Below, in pieces: positions 30,092-42,000 of a stretch of DNA of 64,000 nt; within the stretch, counting starts at the first letter, position 1, and each line of letters starts with the position of its first letter. The DNA is from Tachypleus tridentatus (lineage: Eukaryota; Arthropoda; Merostomata; Xiphosura; Limulidae). The notes below the pieces were generated by a model. It was given only the letters and a program-made list of their open reading frames with translations. It made no database searches and had not been told where the DNA came from. A program made the translations under genes and the position numbers. The stretch lies in the NCBI RefSeq assembly GCF_004210375.1, contig NC_134834.1:16043857-16107856 (forward strand), given 5' to 3'.

Positions 30092-33000
30092 CTATATAAA
30101 CAATAGTTACTGAGGATAATAGATAACTGAGGTTATTTCGAAAGCACTGCTTAATTTATCTGTCGATGGAGAGTGCAGTAAATATATTTTGTTCAAAGTA
30201 CTACTTTGATATCTAGAAATCACTATTTTAGTGAAAAATAAGACAGTAATACATACACATTGTTGGTTTCCACTTGCTAAGTCTAAAACTATCTACTGAC
30301 AATAAACACATGTAATAATACTGTTTTCACATATAAAGTCAGAGGCTATCATTATAGGATGGTTAATAGTAATCACGAGACAGCCACATACTTAGTATTT
30401 GAAAAATTTCATTCAGAATTGATCTAAAGAATACAAAATTACTGGATGTTTCAAGGTAAAATACGAGTCCAACTTAAGCTTAGAATTACAGGTTCGTGAC
30501 ATATTTGGGGTAAATTATTTGAATAGTAAAGTACAGTGACTTTCGGATTTTAGTTGAAATGTTCTCGAACCCCGGATTTTAGCGTTATTAGTGGATAAAC
30601 TTACTGCTGTTCCACCGTGATACGTAATTTTGAAAATGTTTGACATTCAAACGTCCACGTGGTTAGGGAAATAGAATTAATGTAAAATCAAGTTTAAAGA
30701 TGCACGGGGTTTACGGATATCGATGAAAACAAAGTACATTCTGTAATGTATTATTATAATAACCACATGAATATTTTGAAATATCAAACATTACACAGTA
30801 TTATACATGGTCAGCGAGATATTTGTTGTCTGTACGCAAAAAAACAAAAAACAAAAATATCACGTAACACGCGCGCCCACCTGTGGCTGATATCTGTGGA
30901 CTTGTACCATTAGAATCCATGTTTCTATACCCTTGACAGACGGAGCACGGGCGGCTCTTTGTGTTGTTTTGCGTTTGATTACAGAGAACAAAAACAACAT
31001 CTATGCACGTGTGTGGCGTGTTGTCTGGAATTTTGTTCCAGCTGTTACGTAGTGAATCCATGCTACAGTCAATACTTTATTTTGTATCAATAAGTGTTAA
31101 CATTTGGACTACTTTAACTTGACTATTATGTCAATTTTGAAAGTTCCGTGTGAATGACACGGTCCAACTCTTATGTTTGTTTTGAATTTCGCGCAAAGCT
31201 ACTCGAGGGCTATCTGCGCTGGCCGTTCCTAATTTAGCAGTGTAAGACTAGAGGAAAGGCAGCTAGTCATACAACCCTCCGCCAACTCTTGGGATACCCT
31301 TTTACCAACAAATAGTGTGATTGACCGAAACATTATAACGCCCCCATGGCTGAAAGGGCAAGCATGTTTGGTGCGACGGGGATTCGAACCTGCGACCCTT
31401 AGATTACGAGTCGAACGCCTTAACCCACCTGGCCTTTTTACATATCTATGAAAACTAATCTACATTTACTTGTAATGCACGTACACCTGTATATCTTCCC
31501 GTTCTTTTCTCTAACGTAATCGAGATTTAACGGTGGTTTCTGGGGTGACTTGTGTAACCTGATACTGACAAAGCGAAATATTCCTGTGTGACTTGTACAA
31601 TACTGTATAGCATATACATGGCTTGTATTATTTTATATTTGGAAAACGATATATCCTTGTGCGTGTTATGTAAATTTACTTTGATACAATAACGTACCCT
31701 TGTGTAGCTTGTCGATTCTTTTATTGGTATTTTGTTTTGTTTGAAGTTAAGCTACAAGGTGGGCTATCTGTGCTCTGCCCACCATGAGTATCGAACCTCA
31801 GTTTCTAGCGTTGTGGGTCTACAGACATTTCTCTGGAAAGCGAATATTATGTTAATACATTGAGAGTTTTAAAGAGGTGAATTAAATTATTAAGTAAATA
31901 CATTATTATTATTAACTTTATATCGAGCTTCAAACCATGACCACCACTGGCTGCTCCCACGTCGTATTTAGTAATCAGTATTTAACATTCTGTGTAAATA
32001 ATTCGAGCAAACATTAATCTTACAGTGGTGTACTTTCTGTGTTACCAATTTTACCGCCTTGGGAGAATTTAACAGAAACAGTATTTTAGTCATTATATAT
32101 AAATATTAGAATCTCGTCCGTTACTATAACAAGCATAAAATTACTGCAGTTTTGAAAAGCGGTGACGTAAGATGTAATTTATAGACACCCGAATACTGAT
32201 TATATGTGTCGTCTATGGTGATTCGTGCGGCGAACACTGATTAGCCTATCAGCTTGCGTTAAACACTCATAATTGCCGTGCAAAGTAGGGTAGTAAAAGT
32301 TAGATGGCGCTGAGTTAGTATTATGTATTATTATTAATATATTTTTAATGACTTGTTTTCTTGATGATTTGAAAATATTTTAAATGTTTTGTATGCATAA
32401 GATATACTACAAAATCACAATATTAATTCGTTGGCTAAAGGAAGAAAAAAACAATAACAAACCTAATTTCGCCATTCAAATATTGTTCGTCATTAATTTC
32501 AAAGATAAAGTTCTTTAATTAGTAGTTTTATTAACCTTTTGTTCATCTTTACGTTTCTAATTTAATAACTGGCCCTAAGTTCAATCTTGTACCGAAATAA
32601 ACGGCGCTAGACATGTTGTAGTTCTGGTTCATGTGTGTCAGTTGCCCTATTTGTGTTTTAAGACATGATTGATTGTCATTCATATTTAACACAATAGGTG
32701 GCAGTAAATTAACCAGAACCTTTAAAGTTTACTCTGTAGCCGTATACATAAATGTATCAACCAAGAGCCCGCTGTTTGGTGGACGATACATAAAATATAT
32801 CTTATACACAAAGGTTTTCAATAGATGCCTTTATATATGCTACGTCTACCAGTATTGTTTATATACACAAGAACCAGACGCGAAGCTTATAACAGTGAAG
32901 ACTGATAATTAGGAAAAAAAAACTGCTCAACACCAAATCTTTACCTATTGAGGGCTGCTCAGGGGCTTTACCTAATTTCTAACGTGCCTTTATTGTGAAT

Positions 33001-36000
33001 CTAGAGATACATGGTTGGTATTTCGTTACCATAGAAACTTGCTTTGCAATTTAATATCGTGGGGGCACTGTATTCACCCTTCTGCAAATTAATTGAAACA
33101 AGACGGAAAATTACAATTTTTTTTCAATTTTTTGCGTTTTATTTCTGAGAATCCAAAAATTACTCACAAATTAATACATGATATGACCGCCTTCATTTTT
33201 CAGAAGATCATTAATCCGCTTTGGCATCGAGTCCACGAGTTGACTGCAATCTTTACTAATGTTTGGATCGCGGTACCACACCTCAATTATGGCCTCAATT
33301 AGCTCATCTTTCGTAGTACAGTCTTTTCCCTGAAGTCTTTCTTTACAATCGCCCAAAGATTTTTAATAGGATTTAAGTCCGGAGAGTTTCCAGGCCAGTC
33401 CAGCACCTTTATTCGCGTTGTAGTCATAAAATTCTTCATAAGTTTCGATGTGTGGCAAGGAGCCAGATCTTGCTGAAAAATGCAAGATCCATCTGGAAAT
33501 CTCTTTTTCAATTTGGAACGATTCTTCTCTGCAAAACTTCGATGTACTGTGGTTCTCGCATCATACCTTCTATGATATGTAAGCCTCCGACACCATAGTA
33601 ACTGAAAAAGCCCCAAAACATCTTCTTCAAGGAATGTTTTGCAAAGTGATTGATGTGAGATTCTCGAATTTTCTTACCTGGAGATCTGCGAACATGCAGA
33701 CTTCTTTGACCCCATACGAAGAAATGAGTCTCGTCACTAAATAACACCTTCCTCCATTGTTGTTGCGTCCAGTTCTTGTATTTCAGACCCCATTGATACA
33801 GTTTTGTCTTAATTGAGTTGGTAAGAAGTTGTTTTTTGACTGGTCTCCTTGCCCTTCTAACGCAATTTTGAATGACGTAATATTCCTCAAAATTTCGTCA
33901 TATATCGACCGTACTGCAAAACACAGCTAATGATGCCATCTGTGTGAAAAAATGACTATTAAAGAAAATCAGCGGGTCCAGCGAGCCTACACCGGCCGCC
34001 ATGCTGAAAATATTGTAAAATGACCATTTGTTTCAATTAATTTGCACAAGGGTGTAAGGGCTAACGGTCAAAGATGGCGGTGAGCTTTGACTAGCTACGT
34101 CCTTTTCGTCTGCAAATGTCCCTCCCCCCGATGATTCAGCGGTAAGATTTTGGATTTACAATGCTAAGATCAGGGGTTCGATTCAGTGTTACGTCTAAAC
34201 TGCATCAGTGCGTAACAACACAACCAATCGCTTAATTCATCTAGCAAGCATGGCCAGGTGGGTTAAGGCGTTCGACTCGTAATCTCGAGGGTCGCGGGTT
34301 CGAATCCCAGTCGCACCAAACATGCTCGCTCTTTTAGCCGTGGGAGTGTTATAATGTGACGGTCAATCTCACAATTCGTTGGTAAAAGAGTAACCCAAGA
34401 GTTGGCGGTGGGTGGTGATGACTAGCTGCTTTCCCTCTTGTCTTACACTGCTAAACTAAGGACGGCTAGCACAGATAGCCCTCGTGTAGCTTTGCGCGAA
34501 ATTTAAAAAAAAAAAAATTTCTAGCAGCGAAATACTTAGCAACAGTGAGGAATCTCAACAAGTTAATGGCAGTAATTACCGTGGCAGTTGACAGGCCTAA
34601 AGCCCAAATAATCAACTGGTAACACTGAAAATCGGTCTAATGATTTAATAGGGTTGACTGTCTGAAAAAACCACCACAACCCTTAGTAAAAAAAATCTGG
34701 TATCGCACATCTGCACTTTGCTATGATACTGGTGCACATGAAAACATTCATTCTGCACATGGATTGAAAACACTAGAGAAAACATTGGTTCGATTCTCAT
34801 TGGTGGACACGGCAGAAAGCCTGATGTGGCTTTGCTACAAGGAAACATACACACACATTAAAACACTGGTTTGTTAGTTTAAAATTGGATTCTCTAAGTA
34901 CTTCAGAGTCGTCTACAAGGTAGAATCAATCCAAGAACCAACTGTTTCACTAGAAATAAAAATTTAGACAAACTATCGGGGCTCCAATAAGTCAATGTTT
35001 TACTTTTTAAATCTTTTTAAGCTTAAAAAAGTAAAAAATGCCACTTTTTCGATCTTTCTAGGCTTAAAGAAGTAAAAAATGCCACTTTTCGATCTTTCTA
35101 GGCTTAAAGAAGTAAAAAATGCCACTTTTTCGATCTTTCTAGGCTTAAAGAAGTAAAATATCATACTTTCTCGATATTTTTAGGCTTAAAGAAGTAAAAT
35201 ATAATACTTTCTCGATATCATTAGGCTTAAAGAAGTAAAATATAATACTTTCTAGATATCTTTAGGCTTAAAGAAGTAAAATATAATACTTTCTCGATAT
35301 CTTTAGGCTTAAAGAAGTAAAATATAATACTTTCTCGATATCTTTACGCTTAAAGAAGTAAAATATAATACTTTCTCGATATCTTTAGGCTTAAAGAAGT
35401 AAAATATAATACTTTCTCGATATCTTTAGGCTTAAAGAAGTAAAATATAATACTTTCTCGATATCATTAGGCTTAAAGAAGTAAAATATAATACTTTCTC
35501 GATATCTTTAGGCTTAAAGAAGTAAAATATAATACTTTCTCGATATCATTAGACTTAAAGAAGTAAAATATAATACTTTCTCGATATCATTAGGCTTAAA
35601 GAAGTAAAATATAATACTTTCTCGATATCATTAGACTTAAAGAAGTAAAATATAATACTTTCTCGATATCATTAGACTTAAAGAAGTAAAATATAATACT
35701 TTCTCGATATCATTAGGCTTAAAGAAGTAAAATATAATACTTTCTCGATATCATTAGACTTAAAGAAGTAAAATATAATACTTTCTCGATATCATTAGGC
35801 TTAAAGAAGTAAAATATAATACTTTCTCGATATCTATAGGCTTAAAAAAATAAAAGTTAACACTTTGTCCATCTCTTTAGGCTTAAAGAAGTGAAAATTA
35901 ACAGTTACTCGATCTCTTTTTACTTATAGGCTCATGGCTTTATTACTAGCAGATTGGCAATAATATAATAGACCCAAAGCGTATCCTGACTCATGACTTT

Positions 36001-39000
36001 GGTTTATCGCACTTATACATGCTTGTATAACAGTAATTAAAACGTTTAAAAATACACAAAATCATAATGAAAATGCGTAATTAAAAGATACATTAACAAT
36101 CAACATGATAAATAGCACTAAAGCAGCGCCATCTAACTTTTACTACCCTACTTTTCACTACAATTATGAGTGATATACTTCTAAGGTGTTTAACGCACGC
36201 TGATAGGTCGAGCTGTCTTCACCTCAACAATCACCATAGACTACACATATAATCAGTACTCGCACAGTCATTGCGGTCAACGATGGTTGTTTCTCCCGTA
36301 AGTTATTTCTTATGTCACTGCTTTATCAAAACTGTAGCAGTTAGATGTTTATTACAGCAATGGATGAGTTTCAAATATTTTCATACTGACTGAAATACTA
36401 TTTTTGTTAAATTCTCCCAAGGCTAGCTGACCACAGGTAAAAACGGTAATACTGAAATACACCATTTCCAAAACGTGCACGAACACATTGCAATTAATTT
36501 CGTAAAGAACTGTTCGAATTATGTGTGTAATTTTCTTAAATTATTAACAAATAAAGATTTCTAAATGTGATGCAACGTGTGGGTCCTACCAGTTGTGGTT
36601 ATAGTTAGAGGGTTGGTATTTAAAACTAGTTCATTTAATATAGTAACATAACATTTGCTCACAGTGTCACAGCAATACGTCTGCAGACTCGTTTGTTTTT
36701 TCAATTTCGCGCAAAGGTACACGAGGGCTATCCGCGCTAGCCATCCCCAATTTAGCACTGTAAGACAAGAGAGAGGCAGCTAGTTATCACCACCCACCGC
36801 CAAATCTTCGGCTACTCTTTACCAACAAATAGTGGGATTGACCGTCACATTATAATGCCCCACGGCTGAAAGAGCGAACATGTTTGTTGCGATGGAGATT
36901 CGAACCCGCAAGCCTCAGATTACGAATCGAGCGCCTTAACCACCTGGCCATGCCGGGGCCGTCTGCAGACTTACAACGCTAAAACCCAGGGTTCAATAAC
37001 AGTGGTGAGCAGAACACTGCTAGCCAGCCCATCGTGTAGTTTTGTGCTTAATTTCAAACAAAAGTTTAATTAATTAAAAACTGGGATTAATTAAAATAGT
37101 AAACACTCTTGACAAATGAGTTCACACGAGAGTCCCTTTAATTGTGGTCTCTCAGTGGGTCTTTAACTGTGAGCTAACTGGACCTGTACATGGACAAGGT
37201 CATAAACCTAGTAACAATCTAAATCTGCAGACATCATTATTTCTCTTAAATACCAGAATCTACAAGCTTAGAGAGAAAGAAGCTCTAATATCTTCTGCTA
37301 TTTTTTCTTTAAGAAAAGAGGACCCGGGATGGCCTGGTGGGTTAAGGCGTTCGACTCGTAATCCGAGGATCGCGAGTTCAAATCCCTGTGGCATCAAACA
37401 TGCTTGCCCTTTCAGCCGTGGTGGGGGCGTTATAAACCTACGGTCGATCCCACTATTTGTTGGTAAAAGAGTAGCCTAAGAGTTGTCGGTAGGTGGTGAT
37501 GACTAACTGCCTTCCCTCTAGTCTTACACTGCTAAATTAGAGACGGCTAGCGCAGATAGCCCTCGAGTTGCTTTGCGCGAAATTAAAAAAACAAACCAAG
37601 TCCTTTAAATGATTTAAGTTTAAGTTTTGTATTATTCTTCCTTTGTTATATTAATTTTGTTTTACTGTAACGTTGACAAGTTAATTCTATTGTCTTCAGA
37701 ATAATTTTATGTTGTTTGTTTTCGCAGAACGTGTGGTTTAGTAATTTTTATCAGATTAATTTAAAATTGAGGAATATCTTACCAAGGAACCAGACGAATA
37801 TTCAGACGAGCTAAAAATAGAGTTCTTCACTTGATTTCTGAAGTAAAGTTGTCGTCGTTTGTCCAAAAATTTGACGACAACAAATTCCATCAAAGTAGCG
37901 AACACGAACAGCATGCACGTGGCCATCCAAATATCAGTTCCCTTAGAAAGTGATGAAAACCAAGGTTAATTTACTCTATCGGTTCATTTAGAGAATTATG
38001 AAAACCAAGGTTAATTTATTTTATCGGTTCCTTTTGAGAATTATGAAAACCAAGGTTAATTTACTCTATCGGTTCATTTAGAGAATTATGAAAACCAAGG
38101 TTAATTTACTCTATCGGTTCATTTAGAGAATTATGAAAACCAAGGTTAATTTACTCTATCGGTTCCTTTAGAGAATTATGAAAACCAAGGTTAATTTACT
38201 CTATCGGTTCATTTAGAGAATTATGAAAACTAAGGTTAATTTACTCTATCGGTTCATTTAGAGAATTATGAAAACCAAGGTTAATTCATTCTATCGGTTC
38301 ATTTAGAGAATTATGAAAACCAAGGTTAGTTTACTCTATCGGTTCATTTTGAGAATAATGAAAGCCAAGGTTAATTTATTCTATCGGTTCATTTAGAGAA
38401 TTATGAAAACCAAGGTTAATTTACTCTATCGGTTCCTTTAGAGAATTATGAAAACTAAAGTTAATTTACTCTATCGGTTCCTTTAGAGAATTATGAAAAC
38501 CAAAGTTAATTTACTCTATCGGTTCCTTTAGAGAATTATGAAAACCAAAGTTAATTTACTCTATCGGTTCCTTTAGAGAATTATGAAAACCAAAGTTAAT
38601 TTACTCTATCGGTTCCTTTAGAGAATTATGAAAACTAAAGTTAATTTACTCTATCGGTTCCTTTAGAGAATTATGAAAACCAAAGTTAATTTACTCTATC
38701 GGTTCCTTTAGAGAATTATGAAAACCAAAGTTAATTTCTCTATCAGTTCCTTTAGAGAATTATGAAAACCAAAGTTAATTTACTCTATCGGTTTTTCTCG
38801 AAACATGAAATTTTATGGTAAAACTTTTTTTTAAGAATCAGCAGTTAATTTCTACGCAAAGAGAAAACTGACGGTGGGATTTGCAAGTCCATAACTGATG
38901 CTAACGTTTATTTATCGTTATTTAAAATTAGGCAAGAGGCTAGAAAGCAAGTATAATAAATTACTGTTTTCGTTATCTCCTGTTAAATGATAGCTTTCCC

Positions 39001-42000
39001 CCCACACCAGTGGCACAGAGGCAGATCTACGGACTCACACCGCTATAAAACGGGTTTTGACACCCAGGGTGGGCAGAGCACAGATTGCCCATTATGTAGC
39101 TTTGTGCATTTTAATTCCAAACAGAAAAAACCAAAAACCATCTGATAAGAATTTTACATGAGGGCACACACGCAGTTTTACTACAGACCCAACCAACTAC
39201 AAAGCCAAAATAGTGTCTTGTCGAATTCTTGTCAGTAAGCAATAAAACTATTGTTGATCTTCACAGAGAATTATATAATTTTTCTACGTCAAGATACACT
39301 ACAGCCTTCAGAACAGATCTACCCTCTTATGAACAGGAGTGATAGTTTAACGATTTTCCACCTGTCTGTGGTTCTGACTGTGGTAATGCAAACTTAGGCG
39401 GCGCTCTACTAGACGCTTGCTTCACATATCAATTTCCAGTGTGATTAATGAAAACAGACGCGAGATATAAAATATCCAATTTTCTTACGTTTCATTCCTT
39501 TTTCCTTTGCACCGAAAAGTATGGATAAAAAAACATACTTGACTTTCATAGCTTTTTCACATTTGATACATTTTATAATCTACAATTAGGTTTCATATTT
39601 GATCTAAATGTGAAGGTGATGACAAGAAGCTGTTGATCTAGAGTCCATGGCGTCACTATAAAGGTAACTATTAACACCGTTTAGAAAGGGAAAAATACCA
39701 CCATCTGTTTTAAAGACTCTGGTTGGTTCTGTAAAGTAAAAGTCTGTTCCAAATAATAGAGTTACAAACCTATGGCTTATCTTGATTGCTTGCAAGTGTT
39801 AGTTTCTTACTTTGCTAGGACTTGTTCGTGTGTGTTGAGAAATAGCCATGATATCTAATCAAAAACACCTTAAGTGTGAAAAAAAAAACGTACGACCAAA
39901 CCAGGATTCAGTGACAGACTTAAAGGAATTAAAATAAATATGGCGGGCAAACTGGTAGCTAAATGTGTAGCAGTGGTAAAATGTTATGTGTAGCAGTGGT
40001 AAAAATGTTTCAATATTTATTCATTAGTTACCCAGACTATGTTTTTTGTTTTACCCAATATCAATTCCGAAGTCTATTTATATAATTGTTTCATCTTTAT
40101 TTCTGTAATGTTTTATATTTATAAAGTTGGGTATCGCCGTGGTCTATTGCTGTATTTCTTTTATCTTTATAAAGTTGAGTATCGCCGTGGTCTATTTCTG
40201 TATTTCTTTTATCTCTATAAAGTTGAGTATCGCCGTGGTCTATTTCTGTATTTCTTTTATCTCTATGAAGTTGAGTATCGCCGTGGTCTATTTCTATACC
40301 TCTTTTATCTTTATAAAGTTGAGTATCGCCGTGGTCTATTGCTGTATTTCTTTTATCTTTATAAAGTTGAGTATCGCCGTGGTCTATTTCTGTATTTCTT
40401 TTATCTCTATAAAGTTGAGTATCGCCGTGGTCTATTTCTGTATTTCTTTTATCTCTATGAAGTTGAGTATCGCCGTGGTCTATTTCTGTATTTCTTTTAT
40501 CTCTATAAAGTTGAGTATCGCCGTGGTCTATTTCTATACCTCTTTTATCTTTATAAAGTTGAGTATCGCCGTGGTCTATTTCTGTATTTCTTTTATCTTT
40601 ACAAAGTTGAGTATCGCCGTGGTCTATTTCTGTATTTCTTTTATCTTTACAAAGTTGAGTATCGCCGTGGTCTATTTCTGTATTTCTTTTATCTTTACAA
40701 AGTTGAGTATCGCCGTGGTCTATTTCTGTATTTCTTTTATCTCTATGAAGTTGAGTATCGCCGTGGTCTATTTCTATACCTCTTTTATCTCTATAAAGTT
40801 GAGTATCGCCGTGGTCTATTTCTGTATTTCTTTTATCTCTATAAAGTTGAGTATCGCCGTGGTCTATTTCTGTACCTCTTTTATCTTTACAAAGTTGAGT
40901 ATCGCCGTGGTCTATTTCTGTATTTCTTTTATCTCTATGAAGTTGAGTATCGCCGTGGTCTATTTCTATACCTCTTTTATCTCTATAAAGTTGAGTATCG
41001 CCGTGGTCTATTTCTATACCTCTTTTATCTCTATAAAGTTGAGTATCGCCGTGGTCTATTTCTGTATTTCTTTTATCTTTACAAAGTTGAGTATCGCCGT
41101 GGTCTATTTCTATACCTCTTTTATCTCTATAAAGTTGAGTATCGCCGTGGTCTATTTCTGTATTTCTTTTATCTTTACAAAGTTGAGTATCGCCGTGGTC
41201 TATTTCTGTATTTCTTTTATCTCTATGAAGTTGAGTATCGCCGTGGTCTATTTCTATACCTCTTTTATCTCTATAAAGTTGAGTATCGCCGTGGTCTATT
41301 TCTGTATTTCTTTTATCTCTATAAAGTTGAGTATCGCCGTGGTCTATTTCTATACCTCTTTTATCTCTATAAAGTTGAGTATCGCCGTGGTCTATTTCTG
41401 TATTTCTTTTATCTCTATGAAGTTGAGTATCGCCGTGGTCTATTTCTGTACCTCTTTTATCTTTATAAAGTTGAGTATCGCCGTGGTCTATTTCTATATT
41501 TCTTTTATCTTTACAAAGTTGAGTATCGCCGTGGTCTATTTCTATACCTGTTTTATCTCTATAAAGTTTGGTATCTCCGTCGTCTATTTCTGTATTTCTT
41601 TGATTTTTACAAAGTTGAGTATCGCCATTATCTATTTCTGTATTTCTTTTATCTTTACAAAGTTTGGTATCTCCGTGGTCCATTTATGTACTTCTTTTAT
41701 CTTTACAAAGTTTGGTATCTCCGTGGTCCATTTATGTACTTCTTTTATCTTTACAAAGTTTGGTATCTCCGTGGTCTATTTCTGTATTTCTTTGATTTTT
41801 ACAAAGTTGAGTATCGCCGTTGTCCATTTCTGTACTTCTTTTATCTTTAGAAAGTTGGGTATCGCCGTGGTCCATTTCTGTACTTCTTGTATCTTTAAAA
41901 AGTTGAGTAACACCGTGATCTATTTCTACATTTGTTCTATCTTTATAAACTTGAGTTTCACTTAGATTTATTTCAATATTAAGCTAATCTTTCATGATAT

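Larger units (their letters stand above)
30092..37782 (-). other. Channel intron between M3 and M4 exons
   Basis: About 7.7 kb holding SINEs, a Tc1 transposon, a 41-bp minisatellite and a pair of long inverted repeats. A further intracellular-loop exon is not required by phase, and none was found with good splice sites. Confidence 0.7.

Noticed and set aside
30801-31061. Extra intracellular-loop exon of the channel (minus strand near 30893-30960)
   Set aside because: No pyrimidine tract before the possible acceptor, and its end phase does not fit the M4 exon.
34250-34330. tRNA genes suggested by A and B boxes (here and at other SINE heads)
   Set aside because: Every copy continues into the same ~200-base SINE body with a CAAA-type tail and does not fold into a clean cloverleaf with its own end; they are SINE heads.
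39604-39795. Minus-strand 63-codon frame as a channel exon
   Set aside because: The M2 and M3 exons already join in phase and this frame has no usable donor or recognisable motif.
40039-41965. Three very long open frames (603, 612 and 528 codons)
   Set aside because: They exist only because a 48-bp unit without stops is tandemly repeated; no domain, no selection pattern, no splice or start context.
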